A stretch of DNA of 64,000 nucleotides from Zygaena filipendulae (GCA_907165275.2 OU015652.1:3735001-3799000); one strand, 5' to 3'. Counted from the first letter of the stretch, positions 1 to 10,266 are shown. The notes: a model not told the origin generated them from the sequence alone. Program-made: numbers and translations.

Positions 1-138
1 GGAAATGCAATTTAAATCACTTTAACAAACATTGGTATAATTATTTAAATTAAGAATCACAATACATAGCATAAGAATCATAATAATATTAATCAATTTT
101 AATATATTAGTACAGAATACCTAAATCACTATTCACAC
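1..138. repeat. 138-bp exact direct repeat, copy A
   Basis: Bases 1-138 recur without a visible mismatch at 5727-5864, same orientation. The match stops sharply after ...ATTCACAC. The left limit is unknown because the window begins inside or at the edge of the repeat. Perfect identity in AT-rich non-coding DNA implies a very recent duplication, gene conversion or an assembly artefact. Confidence 0.95.
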
Positions 139-419
139 TCGCCCATCCTGACATCTTTGCGACCCTGCAAAGTAAAAAGGTTTTGTAAAAATAATTTCAC
201 TTTATCTAAATGTAACACAAATTCAAACCATGATTCTTTTTTTATCCAATACATGTTACTAAGTTCCACCAACTTCCACTTAACTTCTATCCATTATCCA
301 TAATAAGATTTTATTTTATTCCTTAATAACCAATAATATTAATAATAATATTTAGCATTGAACCATTTATCAAATATTTTATCTGCGGACTCGCTTAGAC
401 GATTAGATACGTAATTTTC
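139..419. other. AT-rich spacer, no gene recognised
   Basis: AT-rich sequence with TTATTA-type runs around 330-350. A possible very short minus-strand terminal exon at 129-164 is discussed under findings. Nothing else is recognised. Confidence 0.6.
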
Positions 420-1320
420 TTCCAAGTTCCAACTGCTACTAAAGTTGCGTTAGCACAATCACTCCTTTTACCAATGATCGACTATGCCGATACCTGCTTT
501 ACTGACATTAGCGAGGAGCAGCTAAATAAACTTGAGCGCCTCCAGAATCTATGTATCCGGTTCATATTTGGTCTACGCAAATATGACCATGTCTCCGAAT
601 TTCGTACCAAGCTCAAGTGGCTTCCGATTTGCCTTCGCCGGAATGCGCATGTCCTCTTCCTTCTATATAGCATACTGTTCAATCCACCTTCCCCCAACTA
701 CCTAAAAGACCTCTTCGTATTTCAATCTTCTTCCCATAACCTGCCTGTTCGATCATCCCAGAACTTACTTCTTATGATTCCTGCCCCTAGAACCAACTTT
801 TATGATTATTCCTTCTCTGTACAAGCAGTCCGCTTGTGGAATCCGCTACCTGTAGAGGTGCGAATAGGCCAAATCACTACCCACCTTTAAGAGCCTGGTG
901 AAGACTTTCTACCTCACTCATGGATTGTGACTCGCTGTAGTGTAACCTTATTATTTATAGTATGCATCTGTGTTTAAACGCATTTATAAAATTAGTATTT
1001 ATACCCATAAATATTGTACGTATATATTTTCTATGTGTATATTTTATATCTATGCGTGTATCTATGTATATCCATTTTTTGTGTATGTCTTTTCTATGTG
1101 TCTCTTCTATATTATTTTATGATTCGTTTCACCTATACATATAATATACCAAATCAACATATAAATTTACTGTTTTTGTCCTGTCCACCCAAAGGTTGTC
1201 TGGAAAAGATCGCTAGTAAAGCGATAAGATAGCCTTTTGTATGCCTTTATTTATAAATTTTTATTTTGTTACCACACTAAAATTATTCTTGTATACAATA
1301 AAGAGTATTCTATCCTATTT
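420..1320 (+). mobile_element. 5'-truncated CR1/Jockey-like LINE, 3' end
   Basis: Coding sequence typical of the C-terminal part of a non-LTR retrotransposon ORF2 runs from about 429 to 890. It is followed by about 430 bp of 3' UTR-like DNA ending near a GTATACAATAAAGAG tail. All the reverse transcriptase core is missing, as expected for a 5'-truncated insertion. Confidence 0.65.
429..890 (+). pseudogene. LINE ORF2 C-terminal fragment
   Basis: The frame reads KLERLQNLCIRFIFGLRK, then LKWLPICLRRNAHVLFLLY and RLWNPLPVEVR. These are hallmarks of the post-RT 'thumb' and tail region of CR1/Jockey-group ORF2 proteins. The frame continues upstream of the first ATG at 474 to about 429. It stops at 888-890, but a homologous tail (FKSLVKTFYLTHGL) reads on in another frame just after, so a frameshift lies near 870-885. 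The product would have no polymerase core and is a dead fragment. Confidence 0.7.
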
Positions 1321-1334
1321 TAAATTCAACGAAA

Positions 1335-1988
1335 ATGGGAAATCTCTCAAAATACTATGCTGCAGGAAATAATGAACCAGCTGATGAAAAGTTTAACCAT
1401 TTGCTCTACATGGATGATATTAAATTGTACGCCACCACGAAAGACCTATGTTATTTGGCTGATCTTACGGAAACTTTTTCAAAGGAAAAACGTCGGGTCA
1501 TATTACCTTTCAGATGCAGACTGGCCAACAGATACCTTCGCTTAATGAAAAAGAGACAAGTACTTGAGCTTCAATCAATCTAAACAATAACAGATCGACA
1601 ACTAAAAATACAAGAGTGGACTCAAAAGGGTATGCATAGACAACACCGGCAAAATTTGTGCAAGTCTAACGTCGATAAAGAAGCATCCAATGCCTGGCTT
1701 ACTTGGGGTGAACTGTTTCCCGAAACAGAAGGATTTATGCTTGCCATTCGAGACCAAGCCATCGAAACACGAAACTACCAAAAGCATATACTAAAAGTTC
1801 ATAATATATCAAATGACAGCTGCAGAAAATGTAACGGTGCTCCGGAAACGATACAGCATCTCATAAGTGTCTGCAAGTCAATAGTACAAAAAGATTATAA
1901 ACACCGCTACGACCAGGTTGCTAAGATTATTCATCAGAAACTTGCAAGCAAATCTAAACTGAGGACGAATGAACCAATTTCTTATTAA
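1335..1988 (+). pseudogene. Second non-LTR reverse transcriptase remnant
   Basis: The frame at 1335-1583 contains HLLYMDDIKLYA, an RT motif with the catalytic YxDD-type core (YMDD). A second frame at 1632-1985 resembles the region downstream of RT in several non-LTR families: PETEGFMLAIRDQAIETR followed by a zinc-knuckle-like CxxC-x8-H-x4-C (CRKC...HLISVC), then YKHRYDQVAKIIHQKLA. The two parts are in different frames with the intervening RT palm and thumb deleted. Which clade it belongs to (R2/NeSL-like or another family with this CCHC) is not settled. Confidence 0.6.
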
Positions 1989-2380
1989 AAATACATACCT
2001 GACAGCGTTCTAGGGAATTCAACCCACAGGCTGTAGAGCACAATATCTGAAAGCTTACAAAATATATTGACCTCAAAACGAAATAGCAAAAAATGTGGAA
2101 ATTACAGAATATTACCTTCATCCCTGTTGTACTACCACCATCTGAAATCCCTTGTCAACTGCACCAACCCTTCGCTACCCTCCAATTACCTAGGTACACT
2201 TACATTATTATGCAGAAGGCGGTAATACTAAATACATGTCGAATCGTCCGCAAACTCCTCCAAACTGATGACCACACAACTCTTAATACTTCCACTTAAA
2301 CTAACCTCCACTTGGCTTTGGCCCGTGGTTGCCAATTAATACCGGTCTAGCTGAGAAGAATTCAAAAATCCAAATTCCCA
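1989..2380. other. No gene seen; degraded repeat DNA
   Basis: Contains only a short ORF (2093-2299) with no recognisable domain. It is probably the continuation of the LINE remnant. Confidence 0.5.
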
Positions 2381-2566
2381 TAATAATAATAATCCACTTC
2401 ACAACACACAGATAAGCGTCTTGACCCCACACTAAGCTATAAGCTTGTGTCATGGCAACCAAGCAAACTTGGTATACCTATAGGTACTTACTACATATTA
2501 TTACATATGTCGATATTACACTATATTATATAGTATATTATATATTCACGCCCAGACTGGAAAATA
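2381..2566 (-). mobile_element. tRNA-derived SINE, 3' half only
   Basis: Reads on the minus strand from CCAGTCTGGGCGTG to an (ATT)n tail at 2381-2393. It matches the 3' half of the SINEs at 25541, 42035 and 52493, including the GACACAAGCTTATAGCTTAGTG block. The tRNA-like 5' half is absent, so this is a truncated copy. Confidence 0.7.
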
Positions 2567-2724
2567 TAATAATATAACAAAATAAAATATAAAAATACAA
2601 TAATCTATACATACATAATTATAAATAAAATTTATGTGCCTGTTTGTAACTCAAAATTAACAGCTTTTTAATAAATGCATAATATGAAAATAAGTATAAT
2701 TATAATATGGCACCTACTTATATG

Positions 2725-3003
2725 TCTGTCTGTTCCAGGTAATCTCTAAAACGGCTGGATCGATTTTAACTGGACTTTCACTGGCAAATCGTCAAAGTCA
2801 AATCATTGATTCAAATTTGGTCCATAATATGACTCTTTGACGTCAACATAATTACAGTTATTATGACAACACCCATAAAACATCCACCCTTCACAGCTTC
2901 CTAGCTGATGTTATAAGGAGTAACTTGGCTACATTTATATCCAAAAATTAGTTCCTGCGGGAACTCCGAAATCCACGCTAGCAAAATCGCGGGGCACAGC
3001 TAG
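2725..3003 (+). mobile_element. Helitron-like element, diverged copy
   Basis: Ends GCGGGGCACAGCTAG followed by T, the same 3' terminus as the better copy at 41171-41381. The 5' end is eroded; the first recognisable part is TGTCTGTCTGTTCC followed by the CGGCTGGATCGATTTTAAC segment. Confidence 0.65.
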
Positions 3004-3060
3004 TAATCAATAAATAAATATATAAATAAATAAATTTATTTCACACTCTTTATCTCCATT

Positions 3061-3176
3061 ATTTTCAACCATAATTTATAACCATTCATTATTATTCCAT
3101 TATTTATAACCATTTTATTTTCAACCATAATTTATAACCATTCATTATTATTCCATTATTTATAACCATTTTATTT
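3061..3176. repeat. Two-unit tandem repeat, period 56 bp
   Basis: Units 3065-3120 and 3121-3176 are essentially identical (TCAACCATAATTTATAACC...). The flanking DNA to 3350 is rich in ATTCCATT/TAACCATT motifs, as if a larger degenerate array once existed. Confidence 0.9.
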
Positions 3177-3800
3177 TCGACCATATTTTTTTTTTATCCA
3201 ATTTATCCAATTATTCAAGTAATTCCATTTTTACCAATATTTTATTCATTTAGTCCAATTTATTCATTAATACCAGAGATCCATTTAATTATTCCATTTA
3301 TTACTTTTATACCATTCATCACTTAGATTATCAACCACTTTTAACCATTACTTTAGTATAGGTACATCAGGTACATGACCATATATTCCAGTATTTAATT
3401 TTTGTACCTAATCCATTAGTAATTAAATCCAATAATCAAAATCGCTTTAACTAGTTAACCAGCTAGTTATTCCTTACACAATTGGTAGAGTAAATTCTTT
3501 TTCCCTCAAGTACCTAGATTAAATTGACATCATCAGAAACGTACCGGGAGATCGCAAGCGCACCAAACCCAAAATTAACTATAAATTCTTCTATACTATT
3601 CACCTGACTCGTCTGTCGAGATTGTATCGATCTCAGAGTCTATTTAGAACAGTTGTATGTAATCTGACTATGCTTTGACACCTTATGGACAAGTTCTAGT
3701 TGAAGAAAAGAAAGAAGTCTATCCATTACAAACAACCAAGGAAATAAACAAAAATGGATCTTATGTCCTTATTGGCGCCTATTAGATAATATACGGAAGT
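3177..3800. other. No gene seen
   Basis: AT-rich, with scattered CCATT motifs continuing the array to the left. No ORF of note and no recognised element. Confidence 0.5.
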
Positions 3801-3805
3801 AAAGT

Positions 3806-3995
3806 TATATAAGTTTGCAAACTTTGTAAGTTTGGATGTAGTGGGTAGTCTCTGGTACTACTGAACAGATTCTTAAAATTCCTTTATAAAAGATACTGAC
3901 ACAGCACAGGAGTGACACGTACTTTCCATTTCCAAACAAAGAATTCCTGCCGAAATATCAAAATTCACGCTGGGAAATCAGCGGGGAAACAGATA
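3806..3995 (+). repeat. Diverged repeat, sister of 23741-23960
   Basis: Shares GTTTGTAAGTTTGGATGT and GGTACTACTGAACAGATTCT with 23741-23960. It ends in a decayed Helitron-like 3' end (GGGAAATCAGCGGGGAAACAG). Confidence 0.5.
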
Positions 3996-3999
3996 TTTT

Positions 4000-5087
4000 A
4001 ATAGGTTACCTATGGATAAAAGTGAAATAAGCAATAGGGTAGATACATTTTATCCTGATGTAAAGGAATTTCGCGGGTTGAGTCGCGGGGGATAGTAGGC
4101 ACCTAGCAGTAAAATATTACTTATCGTTGAAGGTAAATTATGATAATACTCTAAAACTGATTTTGTTCTCTATACGTATCTATTTAAGTATTATTAATGA
4201 ATGTTGGCATATAATCAAAAAGAAAACTGTGACTATTGTTTTAAACAAGATTCGAATTTGAAAACTAACTTAGAGACCACTTGAATCGCAACCTTTTAAT
4301 GTGTTATACAAATGCATATTACGTTTAATTAAATTGTTTAAATTACAGGAGGATTACAGAATAATTTCACAGAAAGTACCTTTACCTATCTATTTTCTTC
4401 AAAAGCTCAATGGTTAAATAGAGTTACTACTGCATTAATTAACATCAAGTTAAATATTGTGTAATTCCACTACAAATTATTAAGAAAGACTTACCGCTAC
4501 CACAATAACCACGAGTATACTCCGCTACTAAGCGCACTAAAGAAGAAATGCTGTAATTGAATACCCGCGCATAATCACACATTTTTAGACTTATAAGCAT
4601 TGAAATATTCCTATAAGAAAAAAATCTCCAGGACTTCAAACCCATTTACTACGAATTCTATCGACACCTGACCTTCATACTTTTATTGGACTACCTCCAA
4701 AACCTTTTACAAAAATATCTGATGGAAGCAACAAGACAAGTTTTAGCGAGCAATCTCGAGTACCTATCTAAATTAACCCGTGTAATCGATATTGTCAGGG
4801 AATGCCTCTAAAATCTTTTGTTTCTATTTATGCCATGTAAATTCATAAGAACGCAAAGTCTTGTGCCACAACTTAGCCAATCCAGTCAAACGTGACTGCA
4901 CATAATAACTTTTCCATCATCGTTCCAACCATGTATTGCCCTTAGATGTTCGATTTTATCAAGATTTTATTAAGCCATTGTAATACCGGCAATTCCGATT
5001 TCTCAAAATCGAATTCGGGAAAAATACGGGTTTAACCAAGACGTTACTATAATATGGAGCGATCCTACCAGTATCATCCAGTTGTGA
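4000..5087. other. No gene seen
   Basis: AT-rich. One short ORF at 4445-4645 (-) has no recognisable domain or splice context. It may be 3' flank of the candidate exon at 5128-5233. Confidence 0.5.
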
Positions 5088-5127
5088 AGATTCTTTATTT
5101 CTCACGGCCCGTGGAGAAGGCGTATCT

Positions 5128-5233
5128 CTAGGCCGCCATGGCGCCCAGGATCTGGAACTGATCCATGACCGTCGTTTCGTTTAACAGGACTCCGAGAATG
5201 CTTTGGCTGCTTGAATCCTTAATAATCCCACTT
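5128..5233 (-). CDS. Candidate terminal exon of unrecognised gene
   Basis: On the minus strand a good acceptor (CATTTCAG at 5234-5241) opens a 106-bp GC-richer block. One frame reads SGIIKDSSSQSILG then VLLNETTVMDQFQILGAMAA and stops at 5128-5130. A polyadenylation signal AATAAA follows about 30 bp later (5094-5099). The stop-then-AATAAA arrangement and local GC content support a 3' exon. The phase needed (two bases carried in from the previous exon) is not met by the nearest candidate first exon at 5541-5615, so the upstream partner is not identified. In the phase that exon could supply, the block would instead end at TGTTAA. The protein is not recognised. Confidence 0.35.
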
Positions 5234-5540
5234 CTGAAATGTTAAATTATTAGCATTAGTAAGGATACCTAGTAAATAAAACAACCTGATTTTAACAAAA
5301 CTATTCCTTTGTGTCTGTATTACCAATTATAATAAAAACTCTTTGATATAATTTGTATCAAATTCTATAATAATCAAAGCCAGTATAGATAAGCAATAGG
5401 AATCTCAAAACATGTTACGCACAAAGTAATCAAATCTCTGAAGCTAAAGTTAAGCTTGAACAGTATATTTTATGAGAACAATACAGTAATAACAATTATT
5501 ATTACAAGCATTAAATAGAGCCAAAACTGTCTACCAATAC

Positions 5541-5615
5541 TTAACTTTCGATGTTATGATGTCTTCCATCTAGGAAATCACCAGCACCACTGACCCGATC
5601 CTTTGTTGCTGCCAT
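5541..5615 (-). CDS. Possible first exon, unrecognised small gene
   Basis: A minus-strand ATG at 5613-5615 follows a GC-rich leader (CGGGAAAAACGCGCGGGAG) and reads MAATKDRVSGAGDFLDGRHH before a stop at 5541-5543. Several GT dinucleotides inside could serve as donors, all in phase 0 or 1. It may pair with the exon at 5128-5233, but the best-looking frame there is not in phase. No family is recognised. Confidence 0.25.
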   Translation of the reverse strand: MAATKDRVSGAGDFLDGRHHNIES

Positions 5616-5726
5616 TATGTAAACATGTTCTCCCGCGCGTTTTTCCCGCTATCTCAAATAACATTTTATTTACTCTACAGTCTATGAATTCACAATGTTG
5701 CCAGTTATTAAATATGAATTGGCCAT

Positions 5727-5864
5727 GGAAATGCAATTTAAATCACTTTAACAAACATTGGTATAATTATTTAAATTAAGAATCACAATACATAGCATAA
5801 GAATCATAATAATATTAATCAATTTTAATATATTAGTACAGAATACCTAAATCACTATTCACAC
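5727..5864. repeat. 138-bp exact direct repeat, copy B
   Basis: Identical to 1-138, offset 5726 bp. Sequence before (…TTGGCCAT) and after (GAGACAGTG…) differs from or cannot be compared with copy A, so the right junction is the end of homology. Confidence 0.95.
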
Positions 5865-5944
5865 GAGACAGTGTTATGGCTAAGTTCTTAAGAGTGAAAG
5901 AGTTTTCCAATTATCTCTTGTCCTTATCTAGCGTATAGGTTTTT

Positions 5945-5977
5945 TTTGTTGGGCAAAGTTATAGTTTGCCCAACAAA
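5945..5977. repeat. Perfect 13-bp hairpin
   Basis: TTTGTTGGGCAAA and its exact reverse complement are separated by 7 bp (GTTATAG). It follows a T-run and is followed by a second short palindrome (GCGAAGCGC). Probably an end of a small TIR element; no function is inferred. Confidence 0.8.
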
Positions 5978-6084
5978 GCGAAGCGCTCTTTGTTTATTTT
6001 GATAAAAAACGTTATTTTTTTCAATTATTGAAAGCTAAATAAACTTTCATATCGTGTTTAAAGTGTTTGTTTTTGTTGTGGACA

Positions 6085-7598
6085 TAGTGATATGTTGTAT
6101 TTTAGGCTGTAAGAGCCGTAATGAAAGAAAAACGGAGCATGTAACATTTCATCGGTATGTAATGATTTACTTTCATGTAAATGTGTTTTGTTTGTGCAAA
6201 ATAGCAAATATATTCATAATAACAGCTTTGTGGTATAAATCGTAGAAATATAACAAAAAAATCAACATTAATTTGCCTTCTTATTTTAATGTATAATCTT
6301 GCCAAATTACGTAGTCCTTATTCCATAATGGCGACTATGTCCTTACCACGACGTTACTTTGCCTTCCGTAATATGTCGGGTTATACTACGACAAAGGTTG
6401 CTAGCTTACCCAGATTAATTTCCCAATTTTTTATAATATTAGTAGGTACCTACGCGGTGTAACAAACTAGGGTACTTGCATGAAATTTATTATAAGAAAT
6501 TGTGTCAATATGTCAAAAACAGAGCCTTAGAAAAGCGTTATCGTGAAAGATTTACTAAAAAAAATTTAAGTTTCTAAAATATTCAACTTTTAATTTTGTG
6601 AAACGGAACGTTGCAACGAAACACCAATCACAGCCACGCTTAACGGATTACGTCACTTTTATTTTTTTAGGAAACATTTACCTCTCAGAGAAGGCAAAAG
6701 AAACTAAGTGCATACAGTCAACGCATATTTTTAATTTTCTGAACTCGACACAGTTCAACCTTAATTTCGCTTTTGGATATTGAAGTTATCTGTCTGTCAG
6801 TGTCACATGACCCGACAGTGACATTTCTATCACAGGTTAATAAGGCGTAATTTTGAACTAGTGACGTCATTCCGCGTTTCGGCGGTAAAGTCAAAAGTAG
6901 GAACTTTGAAACGCTCTATTTAATTAATTTATGCGTATATTTTTTTCTTTTTCTTGCTTTATTTAAGTAGGCCATACATATATCTTTAAAATAGACTGCA
7001 ATTTTTTTTTTATCTCTACTAAGTTTCATGCCAAGTGCCAATCGTTTCCATCATTTGTTTTTTTTTTCAACGTGGGATAAAATACTGAAAGATTCTAGTC
7101 AACTATGTCTCAGACACTGTATTTTAAAACTTCAGTATCGAATCGAATAAGTTCAATTTGACCGTCAACAGAATCACGTGTACTGTACCCTTCGCGTGTA
7201 AGACAGGCTGAAAATCTTGCATGCTCCTGACTGTATGAGTAGTGTATGAAATAAACAATTTTAGATTCGATTTGAAAATTTTAGAATATTGGGCCTGATA
7301 ACTACATTGTCCACGTCAAATATTTTTTAATTTTTCATGTTAATACAGTGTGTATTCTATATTTTTTTTCTTTTTCAGATTTCCTTTTAAATTGGTTACT
7401 CTTATTAACTGGACAGCAAGCACTGGTCGTGTAAATTGGAAACCAAATAGCTATTCAAGGATTCGTTTCAAGCATTTCCCAAGCAGTTTCTTTCGAAAAA
7501 CTAAACTTAATTACAATGAGTGCAGCTGGCGTGAACCAATATCAAGCAATAATAATAATCGTTTCAAAAACCATAAGCCAAGCGCGCAACTTTTATGA
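6085..7598 (+). pseudogene. THAP zinc-finger gene relic, two exons
   Basis: Exon 1 (about 6085-6154) encodes CCILGCKSRNERKTEHVTFH and ends at a strong donor CG|GTATGT. Exon 2 (7379-7598) follows a polypyrimidine tract and CAG. The split codon CG|A gives Arg, producing FHR-FPF. Exon 2 then reads NWTASTGRVNWKPNSYSRI, RFKHFPSSFF and ends at TGA. This is the THAP plan: C-x3-C, invariant Trp, then C-x2-H. THAP domains are sequence-specific DNA-binding C2CH fingers found in P-element-type transposases and host regulators. Two defects are visible. The Cys of the second ligand pair is replaced (RFKH where CSKH is expected), and no ATG precedes the first Cys; an ATA triplet sits where Met would fit. 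Only the domain and a short tail remain. The intron is 1224 bp. Confidence 0.65.
6660..6740 (+). repeat. Copy 1 of GAGAAGGCAAAAGAA repeat
   Basis: CAGAGAAGGCAAAAGAAACT then AAGTGCATACAGTCA, following a T-rich run. Two further copies lie at 8221-8425. Lies in the THAP intron. Confidence 0.6.
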
Positions 7599-8162
7599 TG
7601 CCCTGACGAGAAATAAGCTGGTTTGCTCATCCGTACCGTGCTCTAAGTAACTTAAGTTCCAATAAAACATTATTTGCACCTACATAGTATTCATTTCACT
7701 TGCCCGCTTCACTACATAGTATAAAATAAAGTCGCTTTCTCTGTCCCTATATCCCTATGTATGCTTAAATCTTTAAACTACCCAACGGATTTTGATTCGG
7801 TTTTCACCAATAGATAGAGTGATTCATGAGGAAGGTTTGTAACTATATTTTATCCTGGAATTCCCGCGGGAACTCCGAAATTACCACGGATGAAACCGCG
7901 CGGGTCAGCTAGTACATTATAAATCCCCTCGATACCATCAGGGATCGATGATTTATAGTTTATATACAAAACAACCTATCCTATAAAACTACATTTTACT
8001 TCCTATAGCTTTTTCATCACCAAACAAGCTAAAACTCCTTGGAAATTGGAAATAAGTTATTTAGTGGCAATACTGGTAGTTTACATGTGTGCATAGGAAG
8101 AATATCACTTTCTCTTACGCTATACGCGAATGCCTCGTCTAGTTCATTCTCCGTCTACGTGC
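7450..8162 (+). repeat. Segmental duplication, copy 1
   Basis: From GCTATTCAAGGATTCGTTTC to CATTCTCCGTCTA this segment is collinear with 9727-10711, differing by scattered substitutions and one insertion. It contains the 3' part of THAP exon 2, an AATAAA (about 7661), a Helitron-like element and a tail with a 41-codon shared ORF (8039 on). Confidence 0.9.
7713..7912 (+). mobile_element. Helitron-like element inside duplication
   Basis: Ends CGCGCGGGTCAGCTAG|T; internal ATTCCCGCGGGAACTCCGAA as in other copies. The 5' end is approximate. Confidence 0.7.
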
Positions 8163-8220
8163 AGAGCAATCAAAGATCAAGTGATCTAGAGTTTGTGGCA
8201 TTTGTACTGTCACTCCATAG

Positions 8221-8425
8221 ACTTTTTATTTGTTTTTTTTTTTCAATTTATCCCAATGGGGAAGGCAAAGGAAGTAAGTCCATACAGCCAATTCAGTAGT
8301 ATTTTTCTTCTTGTCCGTCGACCATCACTGCTAAAATCCCACCCTTTTTTATTTGTTTTTACCCCTTGTGGAGAAGGCAAAAGAATCTAAGTTCATACAG
8401 CCAGTTCAAATGACGTTTTTATTTT
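8221..8425 (+). repeat. Copies 2 and 3 of GAGAAGGCAAAAGAA repeat
   Basis: GGGGAAGGCAAAGGAAGTAA at 8258 and GGAGAAGGCAAAAGAATCTA at 8369, each followed by CATACAGCCA and preceded by a T-rich run. They form an imperfect tandem pair, period about 111 bp. Confidence 0.7.
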
Positions 8426-8715
8426 CAGAAATTATTTACACTGAAATACATCGGTAAGATGCATTTCGATACTTAAATGGGACTTTTGGAAGCAATTCTT
8501 CATAACTGCACCTTAATGGGATGCTCTGTAGGAAAGTTATAGAGTAAAACGATCACCTCCCAGCGAACACCTCATTTCATCTGATTTCAAGGTTTCAACT
8601 TTCAACACACTGTTCATAACTAATGGATCACCATTGTGCAAATTTCACCACGTTTACACAATATTAACCACAAAAACTAATCTGTAAAACAAAAAAATAA
8701 AACTGACGTCCATTT

Positions 8716-8801
8716 TGCTCAAATGCCGCCAAAAGACTTCAAAGACTTCAAGTTTATCACCGCAAAAAAAATTTAGTGAGACTTTTGACGGCATTTGAGC
8801 A
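8716..8801. repeat. Inverted repeat, 20-bp arms
   Basis: TGCTCAAATGCCGCCAAAAG at the left and CTTTTGACGGCATTTGAGCA at the right, one mismatch apart. It is a small foldback element of about 86 bp. Confidence 0.75.
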
Positions 8802-8873
8802 GAAAATAAAGGACTATAAAAGTTGCAGCCTCATGCAGCCGCTCGACGCTCGTTTGCAGCGATAAATCCTGTA

Positions 8874-9040
8874 GGGGGAGCACGAATATTTTCGCTCTCG
8901 TCTAGTCGATATCGTCGTAATGTCAAAGCGTTTTTTTGTATGGAAAATGAACGACACTGGATAGATGGCGCTGTTCATTTTACATACATAAAAAATGCTC
9001 GATATCGACTAGACGAGAGCGAAAAAATTCGTGCTCCCCC
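8874..9040. mobile_element. 167-bp MITE with ~43-bp TIRs, TA duplication
   Basis: Ends are GGGGGAGCACGAAT and its complement. The arms continue through TTTTCGCTCTCGTCTAGTCG and ATATCG with two mismatches. The flanks are TA at 8872-8873 and 9041-9042, as expected for Tc1/mariner-type insertion. It has no coding capacity. The core contains the ATAGATGGCGCTGTTCATTT motif common in lepidopteran repeats. Confidence 0.85.
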
Positions 9041-9751
9041 TACTGGTCACGTGACCAGGTTTTTCACTGCGTGTTATCACCCCAGCGTGCGGAAACGTGA
9101 AAGGCGTTCTTCGGGAGGTCGTCGTTTTACTTTAATTATGAACCAAGTTTCCTTTGCCTTTCCCGAAACTTAGTTTTGTGGTTTTAGGGATGACGATTCG
9201 TTTAGAAAAAGATCGATTTTTAAATCGGTTCAAACTTCGATTCAATGTTATAAATCGATTCATAAAAAAATCGCGGTCTAATCGATTTTTCAGAAACTTT
9301 TTTTTTACTTTACGTTTACAATGTAAATATAAATCTATTTTATGGAAAAATATAAAAGTCACCATAGTAAAATCGATCTCTTCTCATTAAAAATTTCTTT
9401 AGTTTAAGACGTAGACGAAGATTGAATAGACGAGGCGTTTAGGCTGATAAATATTTTTTTGTAATTTAAAGATTACCTATAGCTATAGGTTATAATCTGT
9501 AGATAGGTAAATTAAAATGAAATTCTGTTCTTTAAGCAAATCACTAATAAAATTGAAAATATTACTGAAAGTATTATTTTATCTGCAAGATTTTTGTAAA
9601 AATGAAATTTAAACCTAAAGCCCGCCGAATTAGTTGTGATAAATAATAGATAGCCTTTTTTTACTCATTTAGGCAGGTAGATACATATCGGGCTTGCGTA
9701 ACTCTGAGACCCTAGGCACGCCACTGGCTATTCAAGGATTCGTTTCAAGCA

Positions 9752-10036
9752 TTAACCGTTAATTTTCTCCTTATTTTTTAATTTATCTGCCTGGATTTAG
9801 TTTGGTCCGAAGATGGGGGCCGGAATCCTGTAACACGGGGTTTCCTAGTACGGATTCCGATCTCTCACTTTGGCTTAGCTACATGTTTCATATTGTTTGT
9901 GTTCTTAAGTCTAGTTATTGCTGTAGTGTATAAGTCACTGTGATTGGAAATAAATGGTTTATTATTATTATTATTATTTTCCAATAATAATAATAATAAT
10001 AATAATATTATAATAATAATATTATTATTATTATTA
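9752..10036 (+). mobile_element. LINE 3' tail inserted in duplication copy 2
   Basis: Unique to copy 2. It looks like a non-LTR 3' UTR ending GATTGGAAATAAATGGTT followed by a long (TTA)n tract that itself becomes a (TAA)n/(TTA)n palindrome. It replaces about 9 bp of copy 1. No clean target duplication is seen. Confidence 0.55.
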
Positions 10037-10266
10037 TAGTTTCTTTCGAAAAACTTAACTTACTGACAATGAGAGCAGCTGACGCGAACCAATAAGCAAG
10101 CAATAATAATAATCGTTTCAAAAACCATAAGCCAAGCGCGCAACTTTTATGATGCCCTGACGAGAAATAAGCTGGTTTGCCTCATCCGTACCGTGCACTA
10201 AGGAACTCAAGTTCCAATAAAACGTTATTTGCACCTACATAGTTTTCATTTCACTTGCCCCGCTTC

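Noticed and set aside
5945..5977. Transcription terminator hairpin
   Set aside because: Rho-independent termination is bacterial; in insect DNA a T-run plus hairpin is most simply a transposon end.
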